Notes under the pieces: generated by a model
What the model saw: the letters and a program-made list of their open reading frames with translations, nothing else
What the model was told of the DNA's origin: nothing
The model's database searches: none
Assembly (NCBI GenBank): GCA_963995505.1
Contig: OZ023187.1
Coordinates: 3,355,501 to 3,419,500 of the forward strand
DNA: 64,000 nt
DNA from: Hypericum androsaemum
Lineage: Eukaryota; Streptophyta; Magnoliopsida; Malpighiales; Hypericaceae
Reading direction: 5' to 3'
Made by a program: the position numbers and the translations under genes
In this document: one piece after another, positions 35,795-48,177 of the stretch
Layout: every line of letters starts with the position of its first letter
How positions within the stretch are numbered: the stretch's first letter is position 1

Positions 35795-36836
35795 AATTCT
35801 TTTTTGATAAGTGAATTTTATTTATATACTAAAAATTAAAATAACTTACAGCTTAAAACCATTGTTTTAAAATACAGATTTTGGTACGGGTCAAATTTTG
35901 TTCGTTTTCTTGTCTGACCAATCCGATTAGTATTTCGACCGGTCGGACCAAAACTTTTTTTATATCCTATATTGAAAATTTTCTTTTAATCTCCCCTTTT
36001 CATATTTGTTTTCCCCATGTTTCCCCTCCCCTTTCCCACGCACTCTTTCCCCTTTACCACTATTTTCCCCCTTTTTCTATATACCTTTCTCTGTCTTATT
36101 AATTATAGATAACACTTTTTTTAACTTTTTGTCCTTTCTCTTTGCCGGACACTTCCATCTATCTTCTAAACAGGCCAACAAAAAATCTATCTTCTAAACA
36201 CAAGAAAAAAACGAAAAGACAAACACCATTTTCCTTGTCTAAAAACGAAAATCTATCTTCTCCTCCATCCATTCTTGTCTTAAAAAAAGATGGTGGTGAG
36301 GCCTGGGTATGTTCACCCACCATTTTCCTCCACCTCCACCTTCATCTCTCCTCCTCAATCCATCCATGGCTCCACCTCCCTCCATGGCCGGCTGGAAGCA
36401 GAGTAGGAGACGACGCTGGCGACGGCGTCGATGGTCGAGCGGTCGCAGGAGGTCTCCGGAGAGTCGGGGGGACAGAGAGACTCGGTAGTCGAGGCCGATT
36501 TTGAGATATTTTGATTTTTAGGGTTTTTTTATATGTCAGATGGGTACAAAATTTGGGGCTTTTTCTTAAGTTCTGGTCAAACCGGCTCTTTCTTGTCAGT
36601 ACAAGGCTGAAAATTGCCTGGTCTGACAAAAAAAGAGTGGTTCGACCAGACCCCCTTTTTGTCGTAAAAATAGGGATAGTAATGAGTAGGATAGGGTATT
36701 GATAGGACTCAACCTATATCCTAATTTTTTGAGTTTGACCATATCCTACCCTCGACCCTACAAAATGTTTATTACTAGGCCCATACCCTACCCTCCACGT
36801 GACCCAGGATCTACAGGGTCTGACTCTTTAACATTA

Positions 36837-37698
36837 GACTAGCCGTATTCACAGCCTCGACCTCGGAGGTCGGCTGCCACATGGGAAAAAGAAATTAAAA
36901 AAAATAAGAAACAAAAAGGGTGGGTTTTTTTGGGGGATGAAAGTTGCCCCCATTGCCTCGCCCTGCTTGCGTGGTTTTTTTTTTCTTTTTCTATCTACTT
37001 AGTACACTTGACACAATATTATTCGTATAAATAAAATTTTTGGATATTATTTGTGTGATTAAAAATATCAGAATTATCTTTAACAATATAAAAATTCATA
37101 TTTTTCAAAAATCTCTGTAAATAGAGCCCAAAATTGGAGTAATCTTTGTAGCTCAAATTATTTATATCTAATTTTGTATTTCAATTTTGTAATCTTAATT
37201 TTATTACTGACATTAATTTTTTCTTGTTATAATTATGGAATAATATATTTTCGTATATTTATTATAATTTTTATATAAACAAAAAATAATAGTAGATAAT
37301 ATATGGATGAGAGAAAAATTAATTGTTTATTCTGTAACCTAGGTTGGGGTTATCTTTGTAGCCCAAAATTGAAGTTATCTTTGTAGCTCGAATTATTTCT
37401 ATCTAATTTTGTATTTCAATTTTTGTAATCTTAATTTTGTTACTGACATTAATTTTTTCTTGTTATAATTACGGAATAATTATTTTCGTATATTTATTAT
37501 AATTTTTATATAAACAAAAAATAATAGTAGATAATATGTGGATGAGAGAAAAATTAATTGTTTATTCTGTGACCTAGGTTGGGCAGGTTGTGGATGTGGG
37601 TAGAAAAAAAAATAATTGGGTTGGGTTCATGTGGATGAGAGAGAAATTAATTGTTTATTCCGTGACCTAGGTTGGACAGGTTGCGGATGCTGATGTTC
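36837..37698. mobile_element. Inner PIF/Harbinger-like non-autonomous element
   Basis: Flanked by TTA on both sides (36834-36836 and 37699-37701), the 3-bp target typical of PIF/Harbinger, with imperfect ends GACTAGCCGTATTC and GAACATCAGCATCC. Its left arm matches the right arm of the PIF-like element at 55757-57508 (shared TTATTCGTATAAATAAA and GGATATTATTTGTGTG), so the two are relatives. It contains a ~220-bp internal tandem duplication and no ORF. Confidence 0.75.
37128..37690. repeat. Tandem duplication inside the PIF-like element
   Basis: About 220 bp from ATCTTTGTAGCTC to GACCTAGGTTGG is repeated (37128-37345 and 37368-37580), with a third partial copy at 37630-37690 containing only GGATGAGAGAGAAATTAA to the end. 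Confidence 0.88.
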
Positions 37699-38474
37699 TT
37701 ATATCTTTTTTATAATTACTTTACAAGATACTTTTATTATTTCAATTCAATCCAAATTAAAAAAAAAATCAAAGTCTATATAATAAAATTATAATCTCAA
37801 GTTAAAGTTGAGAGTAAACTATAAATCAATCAGTTTAAATGGATAATTGTTGATCACAATATAAGATGAAACACATACGGCTACCTCGTCAATCAAAAAT
37901 TAAAAATTTTAAGTGTTCTTGCATAATATAAAGTTTCAACTTCAAAATAATTTCTTTCTAAATTTTCAAGCAACTTCTGAACAAGTCTTCTCGTTCATCT
38001 TCTTGCTCTTGTAATCAAACTCTTCTCTGTAGCTTCTGTATCTAACCAAAAAAATTAATTACTTAATTAGTTATATAATATATAATATTTTAATTTAAAA
38101 AATAGTGTTATATTAGTTTTTTTTTCGGTGTGCACTTATTCTTTTTACGGCTCTATCATAATTATCTTAGCAATATAATAAATATGGATCTAAGTATGAT
38201 TTAACTAGGGTAGGGTCTAATTAATGGGTCTATGGGTAGGGTTTGGGTCTGAGTTTATGTGGACCATATCTAGACCCGGACCCTATCTTAATAGATATAC
38301 CCAAACTCATACCCTACCCAATACCCGTAGACTCTAAGATCCATGGGGTAGGGTAAGGGTCTGATCCACAGGGTCTGGGTCTTTTTGTCATCCCTACACA
38401 AAAACGAGCCGCTCAAGTGAACGATCCAGTCGGACCGCCGATCAGACCGCATTTTTTAATACTATGCTTAAAAC

Positions 38475-38720
38475 CCCAAGTCCCGTATAGATTCCTAATG
38501 CAATAGGCTCAGAAAGGAGGCTGGATTTGGTACGAGGGCCAAATCCCCGTACTAAACGGAAAAGGATAAAATGGTCATTATAAGTGCCTGGAAAGAAAAA
38601 AGATGCCTCTGACGCACGTGGAGGAGACAGAAATTGACTGACGTGCGTTGGGGTCTAGGAGCTTCCACTTTAAATTTTTTTTTTATCTTTTACATTTTTT
38701 AACTGAGAGAAAAAAATTGA
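38475..38720. other. Intergenic DNA between element nest and minisatellite
   Basis: Nothing recognised beyond a T-rich run at about 38670-38685. Confidence 0.4.
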
Positions 38721-38724
38721 ATTT

Positions 38725-39150
38725 ATCAAGTATGTCTTTTATCGTACCCGGACATGCCAATTGATCGTAACCAAGTATGTCTTTTTAACGTACCTGGGCA
38801 TGCCAATTGATCGTAACCAAACATGACTTTTTATCGTACCCGGATATGCTATTTAATTAATTATTAATAATCAGGTATGTCTTTTTATCTAAATCGGTCA
38901 TGCCATTTAATTAATTATTCATAATCGAGTATGTCTTTTGAATTTAAACCGGGCATGCTTTTTTATCTAAACTGGACATGCCTTTTTATCTAAACTGTGG
39001 ACATGCCATTTAATAATTATTCTACTCGGATATTTCTTTTGATTGAAATTGCGCATGTCATTTAATCATAATCGAGCGTGTCATTTATTGTAACAGTTCA
39101 TGTCATTTAATCATAACAGTTCGTACCATTTTATTGTAACCAAACAAACT
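38725..39150. repeat. Degenerate minisatellite (GTATGTCTTTT / CATGCCATTTAAT units)
   Basis: Roughly eight head-to-tail units of about 45-60 bp built from AAGTATGTCTTTTTATCG, CCGGGCATGCC and AATTGATCGTAACC variants. The units diverge from left to right. Confidence 0.8.
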
Positions 39151-40227
39151 ATTTAATCGATCTGCCTGTTATCAAATTGACAAAATATCCCAAATATCAA
39201 ATTTAAAAAAAAAGCCATTTCATAACAGTGAACAAAAGATGGAAGAGAAAAAAATTAAAAGACCATATATAAAGAGATGAGCATTTTCATTAAAATAAAA
39301 AATGCAAAAAACCATTCATCACCCATCACCATCACCGCCCCACCCCAACAAGCACCGGAGACGACTTTTCTCCTTCATTAACAAACAAACAATAAACTGA
39401 GAATTAATGGGCTCAAAAGGCTACAACTCTTCTGATTTGGATCTCAGTGGAGATGAGAACTCAAAAGGCAAAAAATCTCACCGGAGACGGTTTAGATCCA
39501 ACAACTGAACTCAAAAGGCAACAACTCTCCTGGTTCGAGAATCTAAATCGAGAATCAAGAACTTGAATCACTTGAGAAGCAAATGAGGCAAGAGAAGAGT
39601 GAAAAAGGAGAAGCGTGACGACGACGACGCACATCGACGCAGGGATCTCTCTCTCTCTCGCACGCCCTCCGAGAAATCCCCATCTCTTGGAAGCCGCCGA
39701 CCCACAGCGACGTCGGGATCTCACCAATGGGCTCGTCGGCGACGGAAGCCACTTCAAGGAGAAGAGAGCTCGACGAGCGCCCTCGCTCCTCGCTCGTTTT
39801 GCCTCCGAATAGATCGAAACTGGTTCCTCACCGTCGTCCAGGGCTCGTTGTTGTGGGCGTGGTAAGTGGTAACCCGGTCGATGGGACCCACCGAGGAGTT
39901 TACCGGTGTCGTGGGCGTACATGGCTTGCCATCGCCGGCGTCGTGGGCGTCGCCGTCAGTCCTAGTACGGAGTCGTCGGCCCTAACCATAGACTTCTCGC
40001 CGGAGTCGGCCCTGGAAACTTTTGTGAGATGAGAGAGAAAAGAAAAGATAAAAAGTATTAGGGAAAAAACAAAAACACCCCGTTAATCTAGACCGTTGGA
40101 TCTCCCTTCCAAATTTTTAATGCGCTGGACGCTCCTGATCGTTTCCCGCGTGACACGGATTGGACCTATTTGTGTCCGTGCCCAATCCGGCCCGCACGAA
40201 AAGACTATTGCAGTACAAATCTATAAA
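39151..40227. other. Intergenic interval with a GC-rich island
   Basis: At 39600-40020 GC content rises and both strands stay open for up to about 150 codons (39922-39461 minus, 39727-40032 plus). Neither frame shows a known motif, and a start region with TTTTTAATTT and NCGN-rich composition suggests a decayed or captured piece. No element ends found. Confidence 0.35.
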
Positions 40228-40235
40228 CTCACACT

Positions 40236-41030
40236 TAGGGGTGAGCATTCGGTATTCGGGATTTTCAGTATTTTTTTGGTATTCGGGATTTCGGGATCGG
40301 TATTTCGGTATACAAGATTTAATTCGGTATCGACTTTTAGGAAATTTCAGTGAATTTCGGTATTCGGTATATACCGGTATTATTTTGATAATACCAAAAA
40401 TACCGAAGTACTAAAGTGTAAGTTTACTAACTATAAAAGGAGGCACTAAAATGAAATTTTCCTAGCTATATAAAGAGCCCACACACAATATACTCCCAGA
40501 AACACCCTCCCCATTTCCCCTTTTCTTTTTCCCCTTTTCCTCTTCTTCTCTCTGACAGACGTTGCTCTCTTCTTCTCACCCTCACAATTCACAAATCACA
40601 AAAATGGGCGCACAACCACCACGGACGGCCACACCTCCCCTTGGCCGCCACCACCACGGGCCACGGTCACACCTCCCCCCGACCGCCACCACTCTCACTC
40701 TCCAAGTCAGGTATTATAAATAAATTAGGTTTCAAATTGTAAAAATGAAATTAGGGTTTAATATTTGGGAATTTTTCAAATTAGGTGGAATTGATATGAG
40801 TTATCCCTAAGAGAAGTTCCCTCGGGTAGATGAAATAACTTCGGTATTAACGATGGATTATTTTTCTTTTGAAAATTTCGGTATTTTCGGGATTTTCGGT
40901 ATAATGCCGAAATTTTAATTCGGTATATACCGAAATAATTTCGGTTCGGGATCGGTATTGGGTTTTTCGGCTATTCGGTATTTTCGGTATTCAGTATTCG
41001 GGATCGGTATATACCGATTGCACACCCCTA
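40236..41030. mobile_element. hAT-type MITE B with non-repeat interior
   Basis: Ends TAGGGGTGAGCA and TAGGGGTGTGCA (right strand) are flanked by a perfect 8-bp target duplication CTCACACT (40228-40235 and 41031-41038). Arms of TTCGGTATTCGG palindromes resemble those of MITE A. The middle (40430-40810) is different: TATA-like CTATATAAAGAG, a pyrimidine leader, then an ATG and a GC-rich proline/histidine-coding stretch ending at a GTATTAT donor-like site. This looks like an acquired 5' gene end. Confidence 0.92.
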
Positions 41031-41134
41031 CTCACACTACCAGAAAGCAGAAACCGAACCAAAGAGGGAGGCGTCCCAAAACTAGCTGGGCCTCGACAAC
41101 CCAGAAAATTGGCCCATGACACATAATAAAAATA

Positions 41135-41817
41135 GAAAAAAGTACACTTTTAGTATTGTAGTTTTGTATTTTGACAGATATGATCATGTGGTTTAAAAAT
41201 GACATTTTGAATCTTGTGGTATGCACCCTTATTTCACTTTTAAGCTCGGATAGATTTCCAAACCAAAATTCGTTCTGAACCATCAAACAACGTCATCCAA
41301 TAGCTGAGTTGGCAGCCACATCATAATTTTTTGTCCCGCTTGGAATTATTTTTTTGGGTCGATTTTATTATCATATAAGTCCATTACTTTTTTTTTTCAA
41401 ATACTCCTCCTTTATATATTAAAAAACACCCAACCTCTCATTTTTTAATGCCCTCGTCTCCTCTCACTTAGTCTCCCTCCACTCCACCGCAACCCTCCAC
41501 TCCACTGCTCCCCCTTTGATTTGGGTGTTTTTGAATATATAAAGGAGGGATATTTGAAAAATAATAAAAAAGTAAGAAACTTAAATGATAATAAAATTGG
41601 CCCAAAAAAATAATGCCAAGCGGGACGAAATGTGGCTGTCAACTCAGCTGTTGGACGATGATGTTCGATGGTTCGGAACGAATTTTAGTTCGAGAAGTCA
41701 TCCGAACCTAAAAGTAAAACGAGGGTGCATACCACAAAATTCAAAACGTCGTTTTTATACCACAAAATTATATTTGTCAAAATGTAAAATCACAAATACT
41801 AAAAATGTACTTTTCTC
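41135..41817. mobile_element. Mutator-like foldback element 4
   Basis: 683 bp made of two inverted arms of about 300 bp (GAAAAAAGTACACTTTTAG and GAGAAAAGTACATTTTTAG) around a short loop, flanked by a perfect 9-bp target duplication ATAAAAATA (41126-41134 and 41818-41826). It has no coding capacity and would transcribe into a long hairpin. Confidence 0.93.
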
Positions 41818-42111
41818 ATAAAAATATCTGAACTCCAGCGCCTAAAAAACGAATACAGGACCATTTCAACTAACCACAATAAGTTAATAACGCCTCTATC
41901 CTCCTCGTTAGGATCGACAAATAAAGCAAGAAGCAAACACCGCAGCTGCCATCTCGAGACAAGGCCAGGATGGAATTACTCCTAGTCAAGCTCGGTTCAA
42001 ATTTATAGCACTCTTGCTGAGGGAAGAGTTTCCCCCACGAAAATTCCAACTGGAGAATTTGATTTTCTGCCATCTGGACGTTCGTAAAATTCTACCTTTA
42101 TATTAAAAAAA

Positions 42112-43226
42112 AGGATAAAAATATTTTAATACCTTATATTATATGAAATAGACATTTTTTTATAAGTAAAATGTATTATTTCTCAAAAAATCTCCAAAGA
42201 ATTTACAACCACGCATAAAGACTATATACAAACCTATCAAGTAACACTTGATAGAACCGTATCTAAACCCAAAGGGCAGCAAGAGCAACCGAAACCAAAA
42301 TATTGCCGAACCAGATAGAAATAGACACTTTGCACCCTGTCTTATAAAAATACCCACTTTAGTGTCTTATATTATTGTTCAAAGACATTTTAGTACACCA
42401 ACTTTGACTTTTATTGATAGGGGAACAATGACTTGGCTTGGAGTTGAATATTCAAAAATCTAATAAAAATGTACTATATAAAAGACTAATATACCCTTAC
42501 CTTCAACCTTGCAACACCAACATGCAACCTCGTCCAACACACTAACGAAAAAAATAATTTCATCTAAACCCCCACCACCCAAATTAAAATTCAGCTCCAT
42601 TTTTTTTCTTTCCCATCACATAGAACAGCCCAATTGAGAAACACCCTCGCAAATCTCCAAAAGCCCGTCCAGTGGCTTCTTGTAGAACGATTTCCGGAAC
42701 AACGCCATTTCCGAATTCTACCATTAAAGATTGGATTTTTTTTCCTTAACCCAGATGTTGGAAGTTGTGTCACCTTCTTCTTGCTTCTTGGTTGTGGATT
42801 GGTCGGGGATTTGATTCCTTTTTTTCCTGGGTAAATGAAGGGGGCTGGTAATTAATTAAGATGAAACTAATTTTTTCCTTAGAAGAGCTAAAGAGGACTT
42901 TAATTGGAGCTCAATGTTTGTGTTTGTGTTCGCTCCTAACCAAAATTGGAGGAGGTTTGATGTTGATGGTGCAAGGTCGAAGGTAAGGGTATATTAGTCT
43001 TATGCATAATATATTTTTATTAGTTTTTAAAATATTACATTATATATCATCTATTTGTGCCATGTTGGCAACTCGAAATCATGTCATTGTTGCCATATCA
43101 ACAAAAGTCAAAGTTGGGGTACTAAAATGTCTTTGAACAATAATATAAGACACTAAAATGAGTATTTTTATAAAACGGGATGCAGAATATCTATTTCATA
43201 TAATACAGGGTACTAAAGTGTCTTTA
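42112..43226. mobile_element. Mutator-like element 5, left arm interrupted
   Basis: Inverted ends GGATAAAAATATTTTAATACC and GGATAAAGACACTTTAGTACC continue inward with CAAAGACATTTTAGTAC on both arms. Flanks TTAAAAAAA on both sides fit a 9-bp duplication, though A runs make the edge uncertain by one base. The left arm is split by an insertion at 42155-42317. The interior (42480-43000) has no recognisable gene. Confidence 0.85.
42155..42317 (-). mobile_element. 5'-truncated non-LTR insertion with target duplication
   Basis: 163 bp beginning with a T run on the plus strand (an A tail on the minus strand) inserted into the left arm of element 5, flanked by GAAATAGACA at 42145-42154 and 42318-42327. 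Minus-strand ending GAGAAATAATACATTTTAC plus the tail resembles plant L1 3' ends. Confidence 0.75.
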
Positions 43227-43379
43227 TCCTTAAAAAAATTGTGCTCAATTATGCATTGGTTCATATCTAAAAAAATAGAATATCTCATAAACCAACTAAT
43301 ATTAATTACATCATATAAATATAATAAAGGTCGTCGTGACCGGCCTTGACGTTGAAACCGCTATAACTGATCCTTTAGC

Positions 43380-46300
43380 TCATCACTGGCTATGCGGTGC
43401 AGCGAGGAAGGCTAACACCCTGTAGATCATCTAAAAACATCTGAATACAACAGTCAAACGGTACATCGGAAACAAAAAGCTCGTACAAAATCTTCAGCAC
43501 ATGCTTGAAGAGTGCATTTGCAACTCGGTTGCCCTCCAGCCATATGTGATGGATGCCGATCTCCCAATCTCTCGCCCATAGCTTCCTTACTCTGAGGATC
43601 AAGGTCGCTAAGGGGTGAGCTCGGTTCACGTCTCGTCTAACACATAGGATGGCCAGGGATGAATCTACATCCACCTGGACCCTCCAAAAGCTCCTCTCCC
43701 ACGTCAACTCGAGCCCTAGGACTAAGGCCCAGAGCTCTGCAGTCAAGGAGGTGCAACTACCAATGCCCTTAGCGAAACCGCAAACCCAATAACCACCCGA
43801 GTCGTGTATGACACCACCAGCACCGACAGGCCCCAGGTTGCCCGTCGAAGCTCTATATGTATTAAGCTTGATGAAACCCTCCGCTGGGCGCTGCCAATAT
43901 ACCAGGATCTTGTAGCGCGGGGGAAGTGTAGTAATCCAGTTCGTCAGGACACGAGCAAACTCATGTGCTTGCTTGATGATGAGGGAAGGGGGTGCCCCGA
44001 AGTAGTGCCAGGCCAGAATGCAGAGTCACACCGCCACCGCCAGAGCCACCAGCATGCTGCCACAAATGTTGTCACCCAAGGTGGTGCAATCGTAGGTGTA
44101 GTTGTAGCCGAAATGTTGGTCCAAAGCCACCTGCGAGGATCAGTCTCCGTGTAGAAGTCCTTGGGGAGCTGTGGGAGGAGAGCCGCCCATACCGCTCTGA
44201 AAAACCTGCAATCAAGAGACATATACATCAGTGACTCAGAAAAAATATGACATATATTGTCATCTGTGAAATGCCTCTGAGCTCGTTTCGCATTCGTCAT
44301 CAACCTGCCATGGCAGAAAAGCCAGGTAAACAAGCAAATGTGCTCCAGAACTCGTAGGGCCAGTATCTGCCTGGCTCCAGACCAGGTCGGCTAGTGGTTA
44401 CTGCCCCTCCCTATATAACACTCTGTAAAAGAAGCGAGTAGAGAATTGTCCGTCCTGGGTGAGACTCCAGGATAGCGTGTTCGGCCAACCTGGTAACTTG
44501 CAAAAAAGCTGATGCAAACGAACTGATAAGATGAGGGGGGCAGGAATGCCTCTAGTCTGGAGATATTCCATCGACTCCTCGATGACCAGTACTCAACCAC
44601 CGTCGTCCGGCCTCCTCAGCAGAGAGGTCTCTGAAGAGCTGATTTCGGAGAGAGGATGGGGAGAGCCATAGGTCATCCCAGAAGGAGGTCTATAACCTAT
44701 TACCCATGTTCTGGCAGAGGCCATGAGCCAGAGCCAGACATACTTGTACCATCACCTGCCAGGTAGCGGATGAGCCAGTGTTCGACTGAAGTAGGTCAAG
44801 TCCAGAGCCCTCCCGACCATACTTGCCCACAAGGACACGGGTACCCAGAGGGTGTCTTGAGACTGGATAAATCTCCAATGCAGCTTGGCAAAGGATGCTA
44901 TGTTGTCCTTTTGCATCGGACAGAGACCAAGCCCATCTACCTCCTTAAGGAGACAGAGGGTGGCCCAACTAACCAGGTGCATGTGCTGACAATCTGAATA
45001 ATGGTGGGTACCCCGAATGAAGTTATTAATGCAACTATCCATATCGCCACAAACAGTCTGAAGTAAGAGGTCTGACTGCATCATGTACGCTAGGATGGAA
45101 GACAATATCGATTGGACAAGCATCACGAGACCCGTCCTACTTATTATCCTCGCCTTCCAACCAGCCATCTTACCTCGGAGTCTATCTAGCACATAATGGT
45201 ATGTCTACCGGCAACCTTTCCTCAAAGCTATCGGGGCACTAATGTACTATCCCAAATCCATAGTCAAAGAGATTCCCATCACGTCACTGAGGTGGCTGGC
45301 TAGCTCCTGGCAGATATTTTGGGAAACTATGAACTTGGACTTGGGTAGGCTAACACGCTGACTCGAGGCATCACAGAAGGTTACTAGGAGGTCTTGAACT
45401 ATGATAGTTTGGTCAACCGTGGCCTCGCATATAAATATTAGGTCGTCAGTAAACATCAGTTGGGACAAAGGTGGAGCTCGACGTGTCAGCCTGACAGGTG
45501 CCGACCTACCCTCCTGCACAAATTGCTTAATAGCATAGGATAATCGCTCCATGTAAAGAACAAAAAGATAGGGGGAGATAGGGTCACCCTAGCAGATCCC
45601 ACGGGATGGATGAAAGGCTGCTGTCTTCCCACTATTTAAGAGGACACGCATTGAGGTAGTCCTGACACACTCCATGATCCAGCCAATAAAGGTGGTCAGG
45701 AGGCCAGTCAGATTAAGCGTCTCCTGGAGGAAGTCCCAGCTGAGCCAATTATATGCTTTCTCCAGGTCTAGCTTGATGACCATCCAGCCACAACGACTGC
45801 CCTAATAGGCCATCAAATGAATCGTCTCACAGAGAATGACAACATATACCATCCTGGGACAAAACTCGACTGTGTTGGGCTGACAATCATATCCAAAAGA
45901 GGCTTCAGTCGGCCCACTAGAATCTTGGTAATGATCTTATAGAGAATACTACATAAACTGATAGGTCAAAACTGTGCCAATGTCTCAGGCGTTGGGACTT
46001 TAGGTATCAGAGTGGTATTCAGATAAGGAAGGAGCCGGCCGCTGCTAAAGAACTATTAGACCTGAGCACAGACTGAGTTACCAACCACATCCCAACATCT
46101 CTGAAAGAAGATGGCATGATAGTCGTCCTCCCCAGGGGCCTTATAGGGCCCCATCTGGAAAAGCCTGTTACTGATCTCTGAAGGTGGGTTACATAGTCCT
46201 ACCAGGCTACTAGTATTCAAAGTCGAGAATTTGTTCGATACAGGAGTACTGGTCGGCGTGACTCTTCCTTTGTGTACAGTCACTGGAAATGGTCCATAGC

Positions 46301-47437
46301 CAGTAAGCAGAGGGCGTCCTGGTCCTAGATTCAATCTCTAGACTGGGCTAATAGGCTACTGACCCACTTTCCATACCACCGAACAATAGTCGAGGTATGG
46401 AAGAAGATTGCAGTCCCCATCCATAATCTGATCCTCCCTAGACTTCTGCATCCAGAGTAGTGCCTCTTGATCAAGGATGCTCTCGAGCTTTGAGCGGAGC
46501 TTATCCTCCAGACAGAGTAGCCCCCTCATCACTCCAGCCTCTAATAATCTCTGGACTTCACTCATCCTGGCAATACATCTAAACACTGTCGTAGAGCAGA
46601 TGTGAGGCCAAGGCACTACTCGCGGTAGAGGTCCTAGGCCACTGGGAGGCAAGAAAAGTCATAAAGTCTGCATGGAGGAGCCAGACAGCTTAGAAGTAGA
46701 ATGGTCGCTCCCTTCTGCTCCCCCCTTACTCGGTCGGAGGTCAAGGATGATAGGGGAATAGTCTGAGGCTATCGGTGGTAGGTGTTGAATCACCACCTCG
46801 GGTCAGTCTAGCCTCTAGTCACCATTGCACAACACTCAGTCTAGACTCTTGGAGACCCGAGTAGAGGTTTCCCGACTGCGTGACCAGGTGAACCTCGAGC
46901 CCGCGTATCCAACATCAATAAGACCAAGTGTGTCAATGTGCTCAGAAAATCGTAAATTCTGGTCTGAGAGTGTGCCAGTACCCTCTTGTCGCTCCTCTAG
47001 TGATACAATGTTATTGAAGTCTCCACCCAGGACACATAACCCTGTTATGGTTGAGTTGAGCGTAATAAGGCAGCTCTTGAGCTCTTGGCGCTCTAGGCCT
47101 CTGGGGCTACCATAGACAACATTGAGCTGGAAGTCCCCTTAGGGAGATTGGACAGCTGATTGGATGAACTGGGTGTCCCGAGTCAAGATAAAAAGTCGAA
47201 CAGTAGGCTCGGTCCAAGAAAGCCAGATACCCCCACTCCGTCCATCTGCCTCAATCGCTCAACATTTGAGTATCCCACTTTCTGACACACCCGATTGGTT
47301 GTGCTTCCCAAAATTTGGGGTTCCAGGATGACAAGAATATTGGGTTTATACTGATGCAATAACGTGCGAACGACTTGCAAGAAGTGGGGGCTTCCAGCCC
47401 CACAGCAGTTCCAGAACAATATGCTGATATCAAACAT
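43380..47437 (-). pseudogene. Decayed L1-type LINE ORF2
   Basis: Read on the minus strand from 47437: an endonuclease start (ILFWNCCGAGS, then DILVILEPQ-like text), a reverse-transcriptase N-terminal motif at 46200-46100 (GPYKAPGEDDYH), the palm strand KLDLEKAYNWLSWDFLQ at 45780-45730, the catalytic box as FTDDLIF near 45455, the C-terminal thumb region (45192-44752, KMAGWKARIISRTGLVMLVQ), the zf-RVT domain (44333-43944) and an RNase H (43746-43390, TAELWALVLGLEL and ASN-like VANALF). Domain order is that of plant L1 elements. At least eight frame breaks are present, so it is inactive. The endonuclease middle part has degenerated. No A tail is seen after RNase H. Confidence 0.88.
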
Positions 47438-48174
47438 TATAAAGGAGAACTAAAATAAGAGGAGAGAGGAGCAAACAATGGGTTGGTGCATCTAACCGAC
47501 ATGGACTCGAGGCCCGTGTCTGCAACATTTTGGTTTCCCTCATCTCTGCCTGCTCAGATCATTGTGTCTTCAGTCAGAGTCACGTGGGCCAGCTGCTGAA
47601 TGGGCCGTGATCGTCACACCTGGCTTTGGCCGGGTCGCACTCAGAGGCCTAAAATTTGAAGCCCTAGTCTATCGGTGCTTCCCCGCTCGGATCATGAGCC
47701 TCGGGGAGGGATGGATGGCCCTCGGTATGGCCCATCATCGGTCCATCATTTTTTGGACGGGCTCGGGCCCGCTTCTTTGTCAAACTCATTACCTCGTCTT
47801 GGTCCAGATCCAGGTAGTAGCTGGCCCGTTGGGATAGAGGTTGGACTTAATGGGCCTTTGCCTTCTCTTTCCGTTTCTGGGCCGTCGTTTATTTGGACGG
47901 AAGCCTACAATTGAAGGGATCGATGGTATTAGTGAACTTAGTAAAAACTAGGTTGGGCTTAGAAATATCAATCGTCTCCGTGGGCTTAGGAATCTGGGGT
48001 TCTTGGCAAGAGGGCTTCGGACGGGCGTTTGATTGCCCGACTTTCCATTATGGACTTGGGTTTGGGCCGATGTGTTTCCTGCAATCAAAAGAGACAAACT
48101 AGGGTCAGAAGGGGGTAGCGAAATTTGGGCTGGGACTTACCTTTTTAGAGGAATAAAGAGATTTACTTGCCCCA
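47438..48174 (-). other. Probable LINE 5' region or ORF1 remnant
   Basis: This GC-richer stretch lies directly upstream of the LINE endonuclease. Several frames stay open on the plus strand, but none is recognisable, and no CCHC motif could be read on the minus strand. By position it should be ORF1 and the spacer. Confidence 0.4.
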
Positions 48175-48177
48175 AAA

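Larger units (their letters stand above)
36671..38396. mobile_element. Middle hAT-type element (TAGGGATG ends)
   Basis: Ends TAGGGATA on the left and TAGGGATG on the right strand, with sub-terminal arrays of GGGTAGGG/CCCTACCC. Flanking 8-mers CGTAAAAA and CACAAAAA match at six of eight. It lies inside the element at 35860-38466 and is itself split by a PIF-like element. Confidence 0.8.
35860..38466. mobile_element. Outer hAT-type element of a three-level nest
   Basis: Ends CATTGTTTTAAAA (left) and CATAGTATTAAAA (right strand) are flanked by a perfect 8-bp target duplication CTTAAAAC (35852-35859 and 38467-38474). Both sides carry sub-terminal sequence of the GGTC-GACCGG kind. The interior holds a GC-rich segment with short frames (36290-36500) and a second element inserted at 36671. 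No transposase domain is seen. Confidence 0.85.

Noticed and set aside
36142..36504. Frame in the GC-rich patch before the middle hAT element
   Set aside because: Low-complexity composition, mirrored by a minus-strand frame; inside a transposon.
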